NCBI GenBank assembly: GCA_014529385.2
Contig: CM043971.1
Span: forward strand, 97,990,485 to 98,054,484
Direction: 5' to 3'
DNA length: 64,000 nucleotides
From: Adiantum capillus-veneris
Lineage: Eukaryota; Streptophyta; Polypodiopsida; Polypodiales; Pteridaceae
Of this stretch, positions 43,820 through 55,413 are shown in pieces. A model generated the notes under the pieces. The model searched no databases and was not told the DNA's origin. It worked only from the letters and a program-made list of their open reading frames with translations. Numbering within the stretch: position 1 is the first letter of the stretch; every line of letters starts with the position of its first letter. A program made the position numbers and the translations under genes.

Positions 43820-46294
43820 ATGGCTGACAACAACACAGATGTCTTCAAGATGTTTGCTGTTGAGGACAGGCTGGATGGGAATAATTACCCTATGTGGGCT
43901 TATATGATGCAACAAGTTCTTGTGTCAAAGGGCATCTGGAATATTGTGCAGGGCATTGATGTACGTCCTGGTTCTGAGGATATAGGCGATGTTGAGGATG
44001 TTGCAGGTCTTGCTGTAAGGATTGCTGCTATTAGAGTTGTTTTGCCTACAGCAAAACAAGCTCGTTGGGATGTAAAGGATGCGCAGGCTCATGCATTGAT
44101 TGTGTTGTCTGTGAAGCGCACCATTGTTCCTCACATCCATTCAGCAAAATCTGCAAAACAGGCTTGGGATATTCTAGCAGGTCTTTATGCAAGCCGCAAT
44201 GAGGCTAAAATTGCTTTGCTGCATAAAGAGCTGGAGTCAAAGATTAGGAATGAGGAAGATGATATGGACACTTTCCTTGCTAGTGTCAAGGATATCAATG
44301 AGCACTTATTTTTGCAGGTGAAGTCATTTCAGACAGTTCCCTTGTGTAGATTTTTCTTGATGCCTTACTAGATTCTTACCAGACTTTTGCTAGTACTTGG
44401 AGACTTATGACCCAAGGAAATCCAAAAGTTGTCAAGTTTGATGCATTATGCACATTGCTATTGCAAGAGTCACTTTCCAGAAAAAACAAGACTAGACAGC
44501 GTGCAGTTGAACAGGCTTTTACTGCTTCTCAAAGAAAGGGTGGTAACAACAATGCAGCCACTTCTTATGGTTCTGCTCTGTGAGTAACAAAACTTCTGTT
44601 CAAAATGCTTCTGGTGGCAACACTTCGTCTGGTAATTCTGGTAATAAGGGAAAAAAGAAGATGCGTTGCCATTATTCTAAAGCTAATGATCACTTGATCA
44701 AGCAGTATCCTAAGTTGAAGGCCAAAGAGGCTAAGAAGAAAGAGGGTGGTTCCACTGCAAACACTTGTTTCACTACAAATGCAGCCATTGTTGAGTCTTC
44801 TGTGAAAGGAGACTGTGTTGCTGATGTTGATGCAGAATGGGCTTTTAGTGCAGAGTGCACTTACAATCCTGCTGTCCATGATGCATGCTTGTCAGTTGCT
44901 GCAGATTCACATGTGTGGTATTTCGACAGTGGTGCTACGAAGCACATTACCTCACATCGTGAATTGTTCACCTCTCTCGAGTCTGTCCCTCATGGGAATT
45001 GAATCACTTGTGCCAACAATGCCTCTTATCCGGTTCAGGGAGTTGAAAAGATTGTGCTTACTGCTGCAAATGGAAGTTCCTTCACACTTGTTGATGCACT
45101 TTATGTACTTGGGATCAAGAAGAATCTCTTGTCTGTATCCACACTTGCTAGACTTGGACTTGTAATCAAATTTGTGGATGACAGATGTACAATCCATGAT
45201 CTCAGTTTTGGTGATGAAATTGTTGCATCTGGCCTTTTGTTTCGTGGGCTGTATAAGCTCACTTTGTGTGACAAGTGTGGACAAAATTTTGCAAATGCTG
45301 TTGCAGATTCAAGGGCTATTTCAGATGCAAAACTTTGACATGCACGTTTTAGTCATCTGAATTTTTCCAGTTTGTTGCGTTTGCAGAAATCTGATATGGT
45401 TGCTTCTTTGCCGCCTCTTGAAGCACCTGTCAAACATTTCTGTGAAGGCTGTATTTTGGGTAAGAATGTATTTTGGGTAAGAATCTGATATGGTTGCGTT
45501 CTAAGTTTTCAAAGGATGTTTCAGTTCGGGCCACATGCAGGTTGCAGCTTGTGTGTGCATAGTGATGTTTGTGGGCCCATGCAAACTCCTTCCTTGGGCA
45601 ATTACCTTTACTTTGTGAATTTTATTGATGATTACTCCAGGCATGCATGGGTATTTCCGCTTAAAGCAAAGTCCGAAGTATTTATGTGCTTCAAACAATT
45701 TCTGGCTATGGCTAAAAATGTCTTAAAATGTACTATGGGCACCCTCCGTTCCGATCGAGGGGGGAGTATATGTCTCATGAATTCAATGCATTTTTGGCTA
45801 GTCGTGGGATAAAACACCAATGTACAGTGCCTTATACACCTTAGGAAAATGGTGTTGCTGAGAGGAAAAACAGGTCACTTACGAAAATGGCATGATGTAT
45901 GGTCAAAAGTCAAGCTTTGCCGCATTCTTTTTGGCTTGAGTTCATCATGTGGGCCACTTATGTACTAAACATGTGTCCTACGAAAGCTTTGCAGTCTATT
46001 ACTCCATATGAAGCATGGCATGATAGAAAAACTTCTATTGAGCACATGCATGTTTTTGGCTGTTTGGCATATGCTTTGGTGCCACAAACACAACGTAGAA
46101 AATAGGATGATAAGGCTATCAAATGTATTTTTGTTGGTTATAGTGCTGAAAGCAAAGGTTATAGGTTGTATCATCCGCAAACATAACGTATTATGGTTTC
46201 GCGGGATGTAGTGTTTGTGGAAGATTATGTTGAGCCCTTGCTGTCATGTACTAGAGACAGTAATGTAAGCTCACATGACATTTATGACACTTTG
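43820..46294 (+). pseudogene. Gag, protease and integrase of copia 2 (5' part)
   Basis: Gag start MADNNTDVFKMF at 43820. Frameshifts near 44310-44340 and 44578, stop at 45001, then protease (WYFDSGATKH, ~44918) and integrase (HSDVCGP, FIDDYSRHAWVFPLK, frameshift at SDRGG). Stops include TAG at 45841-45843 where copia 1 has CAG, TGA for TGG at 45337, and TAG for TTG near 46105. From 44339 this sequence is repeated at 53458. Interrupted by the nested gypsy LTR at 46295. Zinc knuckle first Cys pair is damaged (CHYSKANDH). Confidence 0.9.
46290..46294. repeat. Target-site duplication CTTTG, left of chromodomain gypsy
   Basis: Matches 57004-57008 (and 55409-55413 within the duplicated segment). 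Confidence 0.88.
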
Positions 46295-47884
46295 TGTAAC
46301 ATTTAATGGCCTAAAATCTTATTTGTAGCGGAAATTAGCATGAACATAGTGGGCATTTCATTAGAATAGATTCCTAATGAGAATTACAAGAGTGCTTGGG
46401 TGGAGAGAGTAACAAAAAGCATAACACCTAGTTAGATAGCATCGACAATACTTTCAAAAGAGAGAGCAATTAAGCTATTGACAACAGTTGAGGACCGGAT
46501 TTGCATGGAGCCGGTCCCCCCTCCAAAAGGCTTTGTATTATGGTTTCTCCCATCAAGAGAGACATTGTACAATACAATTCTTTGTGTTCCTTCAAGACTA
46601 GCTAGTGCAATGAAGATGGAAGCTTCATACACCAAGCAAAACACTTAATCAAACACAACTTGAATTATCCCCGTTCTCAGACCCAAGACCTCACACACCT
46701 TCGAAGATGGTGAGAGCTAGCAGGGTATGAGAGTAGATTGAGAGGAAAAAGAAGTATCTTACGAGAAAGAAGTACATCTCCTCACATAATCACTCATATT
46801 AGCATAGCTTAGCTTAGTAATTAGCTTGGTAGAGAAGATGAGCATGCATTGAAGCTTGGCTCTTGGTTGGATTTGCATCCACATGCCAAGAGAGTGTTGA
46901 TGTAGGCTTCTATCTCTCAAGCTTGGAGTAGATGATGAGCTCTCCATTAAAGCTTGGGAGGAGATAGAGTATTTTCCCTTCACACATGGTCAAGTGTGAG
47001 AGTGTGAGTGTCAATGCCAAGCAAAAATCAGCCCCCTCCCTCTCTTGGGCGAGCCCTAGCTGCTAAGTTAGTCTGGCTTTTGCCTCATTGGACCTCCCCA
47101 GGTCAAGCCAATAGGGATTAAGCAGCATAAGTGATAGCCTTCTGACATGTGTCCCCCTTTCCCTTTTTGTGAGAGCTTTAGATAATTAAATAATTAAACT
47201 AAACTCTCATTGGACCCCTTTGCCTCCTGGCCAATAGGAATCAGGCAAGCCATGGGGCTCCTGAATGCTCATTGGACCCCTTGGGAGACTGCCCAATAGT
47301 CTTCTAGGACACTTAATTCTTATTGGTTTCTTTTATTAAATGTTTTTAAATTAATTAAACTAGATTTACTCTAGCCTAATTCTCATTGGTCCACTTCAAG
47401 GGTCTTCCAATAGGAATTGGGCATACCTTGTGGGCATCTGGCCTAGGGAGCTGACATGTGTCCCTCATTCCCTTTGTGTAAAGGGAGCCTGTGTGTGTGT
47501 GTGTGGCTTTCTCTCTCATCCCCTAGCTTTGGGGCTCGCCCCCTCCCATGTAGGGATGTAGAAAGACTTTTTGGGCACACACTAAGCATCCAATTTTCCC
47601 TAAGGTTGACCTTTGGACACAACCTTTGAATTTTGGAACCTTAGCATTTTGGAAGTCTTAATGGGCTGAACCTTAGGGTCTTTTTAGCCCGTTGTTTCAC
47701 ATGGCTCTTTTGCAGATGGCCCCCCCTTTGGATCCCTATTTTCCCTCCTTTGGATCCCTACTGTGGCCGGTCTGCTAACTTAACCAATATTCTAGCTTTT
47801 TCTCCCTTGGCACTTCCCCACATTAAATGATCAGTTTAATATGAGAAAATCATTTAGGAGAATTAGATATTGATTATTATGACA
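46295..47884 (-). repeat. 3' LTR of the chromodomain gypsy
   Basis: 1590 bp; minus strand reads TGTCATAATAATC...TTAAATGTTACA. Differs from 55414-57003 at only about five positions that I could find. Confidence 0.9.
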
Positions 47885-47897
47885 TTACCTCTCTCTT
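47885..47897 (-). promoter_or_regulatory. Polypurine tract of the chromodomain gypsy
   Basis: Minus strand AAGAGAGAGGTAA abuts the TG of the 3' LTR. Confidence 0.75.
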
Positions 47898-48241
47898 GAA
47901 ATCATAGTCGTCCTCGACTATGGTGTAGAGAAGATAAAGCATATGCATGAGTCCTTTTCTTAGCGGGTAGAGGATCCCTATGTTACCCTACGACATCATT
48001 CCATAATGGATGACTAGTCCATTTGGCGCTTGAGAGCCTGAGGTTGCCGCAAGCATGTCTTCACATTAGTCCTATCAGTCTTCCATAGTAGAGTGACAAG
48101 CTCTACTTGGTGTTCGGGAGACGTCGTCTCCGCAAACTTGATCTAAGCATGCATACTACTTCATTTTTGTGCACAAATAAAGAAAAAGAGAGTCTTATAA
48201 GACAAAAATTTTTGTTCATTTTTAACATTTTGTACATTTGC
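47898..48241 (-). other. 3' untranslated region of the chromodomain gypsy
   Basis: About 340 bp between the Gag-Pol stop and the polypurine tract. No gene seen. Confidence 0.7.
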
Positions 48242-51200
48242 TTACTCTTGGGAAGCATTGTAAGCATTGACAAGGTTTAGGTTATCCTTTAATTGTATGC
48301 CTTGCATCCATCTAGCATCTTCAAAAGGATAATTCTTAAACTTAATAAGATATCGTCGGATAGTCTTACCGCCTCTTAATACCTTGTCTTCATGTCGGAG
48401 AATGGACTCGGGCTGCAGCACCTCCTCGTGATCCTCGATCTCCGGTGGGTCTTCAATAGTTGGTTCTTGAGGTGGCTCTCCTTTGTAAGGCTTTAAGAGG
48501 CTCACATGAAAAGCATTGTGTATGAGCCAATGATTGGGCAACTTAAGTTGATAGGCCATCTCATTGATTGGCCTAAGAATCTGGAAGGGACCATAGTACC
48601 TTTTTGCTAGTTTAGCATAGTACTTTTGGTGGCCCGTAGGATTCTTGCCCGTCGTGTGCCTTAATCGAGCCTTGGGAAACTTTAACAAGACCCAATCGTT
48701 TTCTTTAAAGGCTTGGGCTCTTCTGTGCTTGTCAGCAGCAGCCTTTTGCCTTTGCTGTGAGATAGAGATAGCATCCTTAATCTTTTGGAAAGATTCTTGT
48801 AGGTCTCGGCTATACTCATCTGCAGCGAAGATCTTCCCATGTACCTTAAGTAGCAAGGGACTTTTTGATCTTCCCTCAATTACCTCGAAAGGTGCTTTTC
48901 CTGTAGAAGTATGTACAGTGTTATTGTAAGCATACTCTACTAAGGGTAAGTACTTCTCCCATTGGGATCTTTGATCTACTTCCGTTACATAGGCTTTTAG
49001 TAGATCGAGAATAGTTAGGTTAGCTATTTCACTTTGGCCATCAGTTTGTGGATGATAGGCCGAAGAGAAGTTTAGCCTTGTTCCTAAATTCTCAAAGAGA
49101 CCCTTCCAGAAATTACTGGTCATTCTAGGATCTCTATCCGACACTATGGACATTGGCAAGCCATGGTACTTGAAAATTTGTGAAATGAAGAGGGTTGCCA
49201 TTTGATGGGCTTTGATAGTCTTTTTGACAGGTATAAAATGAGCTTGTTTACTGAACCTGTCTATTATCGTCCATATTCCCGTATTCCCATGGATAGACTT
49301 AGGCAATCCAAAGATAAAATCCATGGATATGCTCTCCCATGGTGAATTAGGGATTGGCAAGGGTTGAAGCAATCCAAGTTGCTTCCCTCTATCAAATTTT
49401 GTCTTTTGACATACCACACATTTGGAAACATACTCATGTATGTTCACTTTCATGGTAGGCCAATAGAAATATGTTTCAATTCCCTTTAGGGTAGACTGAA
49501 TCCCTCTATGCCCCGCATATGGGGGAGCATGAGATTCATACATTACTTTCTCACGTAGTGAGTTAGTAACGCATAGTCTATTGCCATAGAGAAGATAGCC
49601 ATCTTGTAAAGTAAATGGTTGTTCTTTCTTCCCTAAGGCAAGGGCTGAAATCACATCTCTAAAATCGGGATCAATAGCATACTCATCTATCATTAAAGAT
49701 AGATCATTGTGAGTTGCTATGGAAACCGCATTCACTCTTGGTCGTCTTGAGAGTGCATCGGCTACTTGATTATGCTTGCCAGCAATGTGAGCAATATGAA
49801 AATGAAATTGCGAAAGGAAATTTGCCCACCTCATTTGTTTGTCGGAGAGCTTGGTCTGCGTCATGAAGTACTTAAGACTTTGGTGATCCGTTCGCAGAAT
49901 GAAAGGAGTCCCCAATAAATAGTGCTTCCATGAGTCTAAGGCATGTAGAACTGCAAGGAGTTCTTTTTCGTATATGCCTAGAGCTTGCTCAACAGGGTCG
50001 AGCCTTCGACTCTCATAGCCTATGGCGTGCCCTTCTTGGAGCAAAACAGCCCCAAGGCAATCACCACAAGCATCACATTGGACCTCAAATGGTTTTGAGA
50101 GATCCGGTAGTGTAAGCACAGGTTGAGAGATAAGCTTTTCTTTAAGCTTTTCGAAAGCATTGTTCTCCTTAGCAGACCACGTATACCTAACATTTTTCTT
50201 TGTTAGGTCATGTAATGGTCCCGCAATTTGTGAGAACTTTTCTATGAAGCGTCTATAGTATGCACACATACCTATAAAGCTTCTTAGTTCATGAAGATTC
50301 CTTGGTTTAGGCCATCCTTTTATTACCTCTAACTTGGATGGATCCATTTGGATTCCATCTTGAGAGATAATGTGACCTAAATATTGAATCTCTTGCAAGA
50401 AAAATTCACTTTTCTTTCGATTAACATAAAGTTTATTCTCTCTTAAAACTTGAAATATTACCTGGAGGTGTTGCTTATGTTCCTCTAATGAATTAGAGTA
50501 GATGATAATATCATCAAAGAACACTCCAGTGAAGGTTCGATGAGGTCTGAACAGCTTCTCCATCAATCGGTTAAATGTGGCTGGTGCATTAGTCAAGCCA
50601 AAAGGCATGACAATGTATTCGTAAAGACCAAATGTAGTACGAAATGCGGTCTTTACAATGTCTTGATCAGCTATCCTTATTTGATGATAGCCACTTTTTA
50701 GGTCAATCCTACTGAAGTAGGTCGATCCTTGTAGCTTATCAAATAGGTCTTCTACCCGTGGAACGGGAAACCTATTCTTGATAGTGATCCTATTTAGTGC
50801 TCTATAGTCGACACACATACGATATGTGCCGTCTTTCTTTTGCACTAATAGCACAGGTGAGCAAAATGGAGATGAGCTAGGCCTAACCATGCCCTTCTCA
50901 ATTAACTCATGCACTTGCCGCATAATCTCCTCTTGTTGAGCTTGAGAAACTCTATAAGGAGGTTTGTTAGGCGGTGAACTTCCTGGAAGAAGTTCAATTG
51001 CATGGTCGTCATTACCTCGTTTAGGAGGTAGCTCAGAAGGGATGTCGTCAATAAAGACATCTTGAAACCCCTTGAGAAAATTGGATAACTCTAATTCCTT
51101 TTGGTTGCTTTTATTTTCTTTTGCTAAAGCATTAGGTTCATTTTGAGAATCTTTAACAAAAATCATGTACACGGAAATAGAGCTCTTTATTGACTTGTTG

Positions 51201-53191
51201 AAAGCTGGTGTATGTACAATGGGGATGGTGTTACCCATCTCCCTAGCATCTATATACATGTACTTTTCCCTGAACTTAAAGGAGATTCTCCTTTCAAGAA
51301 ATTTAACATGGGCAGCCAAACGGTCAAACCATGGTGCCCCTAGGATTACATCCTCATGCTTGAGAGGAGAGATAAAGAAATCCTCTTTGTCCACATAGCC
51401 TTGGACATGAAGCCTCAATTTCCCGATTAAGGGAGTGACTGAAGCTTCTTGCCCCTTGAAGGCACTGTCTGCGGGTAGGATATCTCCCATCTCGTAGGAT
51501 TGTATGCCTAGCTTGGTGGCTAACTCCATAGATATGAAATTGTGAGTAGAACCAGGGTCAAAGAGAATAAAAGCATCATGTTCTCTTACCTTTCCCCAAG
51601 CATGGCATAGAGGAGATCCTTTGTGGTGAGTTTGGTGAATCTCCTCCTCTTGGATTTCAACCAAAGAAGCTCTAGGAGGATCTTGGCGGTTGTTCTTTTG
51701 GGGACAAGCGCGGTACGCATGCCCTTGTTCGCCGCACTTGAAACACCGGTTATCTTTACGATAACGCTCAAGCTCTTCAGGAGAGAGTTTATTCTTTCCT
51801 TTGTAAACTCCCTTCTCTTTAGCTTTGTTGGAATTGCCCTTAGGAGACTTTTGGACATTGTCCTTCCCCTTAGGCTCATTGGTACCTTTGTTTTCCGGGG
51901 GCTTATTATTTCTTTTACCCCCCGTTTGGAAATTGATTCGCGAGGCCACCATAGTATGGTGTATTACCGCCGATATGGTACGTGGCCTTTGGGAGTTGAC
52001 ATACTCCGCCATTTCCTCGGTTAAGCCCGCACAAAATTGTTGCTTTTGCTCTCCAAAATCCAACTTTTTGAAGACAGTGGCTTTGAGTTGTAGGTCCCAA
52101 AACTTGTCTACATATTTGTGGATGGATTCATTGGGAGAGAGCTTTAAGCTTCGCCATTCGGTGAGTACTTTGTCTTTGGCATCGGTGGCCAAAAACTGCT
52201 TCATAATGGAAGCTCTTAAAGCCTTCCATGTTCGTGGAGCTTCACCGTTGGCTCGTAGGCTAGACCACCATTGTCTGGCGGACTTTTGAAAGTGCATAGC
52301 TACATGGCGTAGCTTAGAGGACTCCGTGAAGCCCTCATCTCCAAACGCCGCATCGAATTGCTGGATAAAGGCCAAAACTTTGTCTGTAGCACCGAAGGTG
52401 CCATCATAGGTAAGGAAAGAGATGCTCTTCCCTCCCTCTTTGAATTTCTTCAGCTTGGACGACCTCTTCCATGCGGCATAGGATTTCCTATGGCCTCTTC
52501 TTTTTGATGGTTCAAAAGTTGCACCATCACTTTCTTCAGAAGATGAAGAATTTGAAGAAGGTGGAGAAGAGGGTGACCTCTTTCTCGCCTTTTTCTTGTC
52601 TTGATCTTTGTCGTCTTCACCATAGCTTTCATAAGAGGAAGAGGATAAAGAAGATGGAGAAGAGGGTGTCCTCTTTCTCGCCTTTTTCTTCTCTTGCTTT
52701 TTATCATCCCTCTTTGAATTATGGCGTGGAGAAGAGTGTGATGGTCTTCTCCGCTTTGGTGGTGATGGAGAGCGTTTAGCCCGCCGTCTTCGTGGAGCCA
52801 TCTCCGCCGAGGTGGCGGGAGACTCGCTTCTTTCTCGTTCCTTCGGTGGAGGCTCTTGAGTTCTCCTTTGGGAAGGAGATGCATCATCAAGAAGTAAGTT
52901 CTTGAGCCCTTCATATGGATTCTCTTCTTCTTCCCGAATCGGAGAGAGACCTCTTTTGGTAGTCTCACAAGGAGGCTTCCTAGGTGTTCTCTCGTCATGG
53001 TGATGAGCTTGGAGAATCCCGTGAGCACGGAGCTGCCGTTGCACTTCACTTTGGAGAGATGGATTGCCCATGGCTTGTTGAAGCCTAGAAACAAGATAAT
53101 TAACAAGCATTGAAGCATCATTAGTAGCTTGCTCATGAGCAAAATCAAAGTTATCAACATTAATTTCACTCTCTTTAATATTGTCAGCCAT
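48242..53191 (-). CDS. Intact Gag-Pol polyprotein with chromodomain (1649 aa)
   Basis: Single open frame from ATG 53191 (MADNIKESEINVDNF). Order: Gag N-terminus with Arg/Ser/Lys repeats (two KKKARKR-type blocks, residues ~170-205, likely nuclear localisation); capsid (FATDAKDKVLTEWRSLKL, ~340-355); zinc knuckle CFKCGEQGHAYRAC (~498); protease ILFDPGSTHNFIS (Asp-Pro-Gly-Ser, ~560); RT (YRMCVDYRALNRITIKNRFP; FFDDIIIYS as the YxDD box; GHIISQDGI); RNase H (VQCDACGDCLGAVL, EKELLAVLHAL, RTDHQSLKYF); integrase (HAPPYAGHRGIQ and CVVCQKT zinc site, SMDFIFGLP, VSDRDPRM, HPQTDGQSE). C-terminus has a chromodomain (ILRHEDKVLRGG..., LIKFKNYPFEDARW), which in this group directs integration to marked chromatin. 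It is the only undamaged polyprotein in the window. Confidence 0.95.
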   Translation of the reverse strand: MADNIKESEINVDNFDFAHEQATNDASMLVNYLVSRLQQAMGNPSLQSEVQRQLRAHGILQAHHHDERTPRKPPCETTKRGLSPIREEEENPYEGLKNLLLDDASPSQRRTQEPPPKERERSESPATSAEMAPRRRRAKRSPSPPKRRRPSHSSPRHNSKRDDKKQEKKKARKRTPSSPSSLSSSSYESYGEDDKDQDKKKARKRSPSSPPSSNSSSSEESDGATFEPSKRRGHRKSYAAWKRSSKLKKFKEGGKSISFLTYDGTFGATDKVLAFIQQFDAAFGDEGFTESSKLRHVAMHFQKSARQWWSSLRANGEAPRTWKALRASIMKQFLATDAKDKVLTEWRSLKLSPNESIHKYVDKFWDLQLKATVFKKLDFGEQKQQFCAGLTEEMAEYVNSQRPRTISAVIHHTMVASRINFQTGGKRNNKPPENKGTNEPKGKDNVQKSPKGNSNKAKEKGVYKGKNKLSPEELERYRKDNRCFKCGEQGHAYRACPQKNNRQDPPRASLVEIQEEEIHQTHHKGSPLCHAWGKVREHDAFILFDPGSTHNFISMELATKLGIQSYEMGDILPADSAFKGQEASVTPLIGKLRLHVQGYVDKEDFFISPLKHEDVILGAPWFDRLAAHVKFLERRISFKFREKYMYIDAREMGNTIPIVHTPAFNKSIKSSISVYMIFVKDSQNEPNALAKENKSNQKELELSNFLKGFQDVFIDDIPSELPPKRGNDDHAIELLPGSSPPNKPPYRVSQAQQEEIMRQVHELIEKGMVRPSSSPFCSPVLLVQKKDGTYRMCVDYRALNRITIKNRFPVPRVEDLFDKLQGSTYFSRIDLKSGYHQIRIADQDIVKTAFRTTFGLYEYIVMPFGLTNAPATFNRLMEKLFRPHRTFTGVFFDDIIIYSNSLEEHKQHLQVIFQVLRENKLYVNRKKSEFFLQEIQYLGHIISQDGIQMDPSKLEVIKGWPKPRNLHELRSFIGMCAYYRRFIEKFSQIAGPLHDLTKKNVRYTWSAKENNAFEKLKEKLISQPVLTLPDLSKPFEVQCDACGDCLGAVLLQEGHAIGYESRRLDPVEQALGIYEKELLAVLHALDSWKHYLLGTPFILRTDHQSLKYFMTQTKLSDKQMRWANFLSQFHFHIAHIAGKHNQVADALSRRPRVNAVSIATHNDLSLMIDEYAIDPDFRDVISALALGKKEQPFTLQDGYLLYGNRLCVTNSLREKVMYESHAPPYAGHRGIQSTLKGIETYFYWPTMKVNIHEYVSKCVVCQKTKFDRGKQLGLLQPLPIPNSPWESISMDFIFGLPKSIHGNTGIWTIIDRFSKQAHFIPVKKTIKAHQMATLFISQIFKYHGLPMSIVSDRDPRMTSNFWKGLFENLGTRLNFSSAYHPQTDGQSEIANLTILDLLKAYVTEVDQRSQWEKYLPLVEYAYNNTVHTSTGKAPFEVIEGRSKSPLLLKVHGKIFAADEYSRDLQESFQKIKDAISISQQRQKAAADKHRRAQAFKENDWVLLKFPKARLRHTTGKNPTGHQKYYAKLAKRYYGPFQILRPINEMAYQLKLPNHWLIHNAFHVSLLKPYKGEPPQEPTIEDPPEIEDHEEVLQPESILRHEDKVLRGGKTIRRYLIKFKNYPFEDARWMQGIQLKDNLNLVNAYNASQE

Positions 53192-53457
53192 TCTAACAAC
53201 TTTTAGGTGTAAACTTTTTAGGTGTACTTTGGCACTTCAAGCCCTAGTTGCTACTCCTCTTTACCCCTTTAGAAAAAGCACTCAAGCTACTGTACCCGCG
53301 GCTCGAATACCATTAATTGCAAGGAATAGAAGAGAGGGTCTTTCGACACCAAAACAGCACCGGCTCCTGTCAAGCTTCTAATAGCTCAATAGTGGTTAAG
53401 CCGTAGGCAAGCCCCGTAGGACTCCACTATTAAGACCATAGCTCTCGACGGTGATGC
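53192..53457 (-). other. Remaining leader of the chromodomain gypsy
   Basis: About 266 bp upstream of the Gag-Pol ATG, cut off at 53457/53458, where copia 2 sequence begins. The junction shares CCC with the copia side (44339-44341), a 3-bp microhomology. Confidence 0.75.
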
Positions 53458-53698
53458 CCCTTGTGTAGATTTTTCTTGATGCCTTACTAGATTCTTACCA
53501 GACTTTTGCTAGTACTTGGAGACTTATGACCCAAGGAAATCCAAAAGTTGTCAAGTTTGATGCATTATGCACATTGCTATTGCAAGAGTCACTTTCCAGA
53601 AAAAACAAGACTAGACAGCGTGCAGTTGAACAGGCTTTTACTGCTTCTCAAAGAAAGGGTGGTAACAACAATGCAGCCACTTCTTATGGTTCTGCTCT

Positions 53699-55330
53699 GT
53701 GAGTAACAAAACTTCTGTTCAAAATGCTTCTGGTGGCAACACTTCGTCTAGTAATTCTGGTAATAAGGGAAAAAAGAAGATGCGTTGCCATTATTCTAAA
53801 GCTAATGATCACTTGATCAAGCAGTATCCTAAGTTGAAGGCCAAAGAGGCTAAGAAGAAAGAGGGTGGTTCCACTGCAAACACTTGTTTCACTACAAATG
53901 CAGCCATTGTTGAGTCTTCTGTGAAAGGAGACTGTGTTGCTGATGTTGATGCAAAATGGGCTTTTAGTGCAGAGTGCACTTACAATCCTGCTGTCCATGA
54001 TGCATGCTTGTCAGTTGCTGCAGATTCACATGTGTGGTATTTCGACAGTGGTGCTACGAAGCACATTACCTCACATCGTGAATTGTTCACCTCTCTCGAG
54101 TCTGTCCCTCATGGGAATTCAATCACTTGTGCCAACAATGCCTCTTATCCGGTTCAGGGAGTTGAAAAGATTGTGCTTACTGCTGCAAATGGAAGTTCCT
54201 TCACACTTGTTGATGCACTTTATGTACTTGGGATCAAGAAGAATCTCTTGTCTGTATCCACACTTGCTAGACTTGGACTTGTAATCAAATTTGTGGATGA
54301 CAGATGTACAATCCATGATCTCAGTTTTGGTGATGAAATTGTTGCATCTGGCCTTTTGTTTCGTGGGCTGTATAAGCTCACTTTGTGTGACAAGTGTGGA
54401 CAAAATTTTGCAAATGCTGTTGCAGATTCAAGGGCTATTTCAGATGCAAAACTTTGACATGCACGTTTTAGTCATCTGAATTTTTCCAGTTTGTTGCGTT
54501 TGCAGAAATCTGATATGGTTGCTTCTTTGCCGCCTCTTGAAGCACCTGTCAAACATTTCTGTGAAGGCTGTATTTTGGGTAAGAATGTATTTTGGGTAAG
54601 AATCTGATATGGTTGCGTTCTAAGTTTTCAAAGGATGTTTCAGTTCGGGCCACATGCAGGTTGCAGCTTGTGTGTGCATAGTGATGTTTGTGGGCCCATG
54701 CAAACTCCTTCCTTGGGCAATTACCTTTACTTTGTGAATTTTATTGATGATTACTCCAGGCATGCATGGGTATTTCCGCTTAAAGCAAAGTCCGAAGTAT
54801 TTATGTGCTTCAAACAATTTCTGGCTATGGCTAAAAATGTCTTAAAATGTACTATGGGCACCCTCCGTTCCGATCGAGGGGGGAGTATATGTCTCATGAA
54901 TTCAATGCATTTTTGGCTAGTCGTGGGATAAAACACCAATGTACAGTGCCTTATACACCTTAGGAAAATGGTGTTGCTGAGAGGAAAAACAGGTCACTTA
55001 CGAAAATGGCATGATGTATGGTCAAAAGTCAAGCTTTGCCGCATTCTTTTTGGCTTGAGTTCATCATGTGGGCCACTTATGTACTAAACATGTGTCCTAC
55101 GAAAGCTTTGCAGTCTATTACTCCATATGAAGCATGGCATGATAGAAAGACTTCTATTGAGCACATGCATGTTTTTGGCTGTTTGGCATATGCTTTGGTG
55201 CCACAAACACAACGTAGAAAATAGGATGATAAGGCTATCAAATGTATTTTTGTTGGTTATAGTGCTGAAAGCAAAGGTTATAGGTTGTATCATCCGCAAA
55301 CATAACGTATTATGGTTTGGCGGGATGTAG
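53699..55330 (+). pseudogene. Duplicated copia 2 fragment: gag end, protease, integrase
   Basis: Same content and same lesions (TGA at 54455, TAG at 54961, TAG near 55224) as 44580-46211. The lesions therefore predate the duplication. The longest open part is 53699-54457. Confidence 0.88.
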
Positions 55331-55413
55331 TGTTTGTGGAAGATTATGTTGAGCCCTTGCTGTCATGTACTAGAGACAGTAATGTAAGCTCACATGACAT
55401 TTATGACACTTTG

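Larger units (their letters stand above)
44339..47884 (+). repeat. 3.55-kb direct duplication, left copy
   Basis: Comprises copia 2 sequence 44339-46294 plus a gypsy LTR 46295-47884. It is repeated at 53458-57003 with roughly a dozen single-base differences that I could spot, spread over both parts at a similar rate. Confidence 0.92.
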
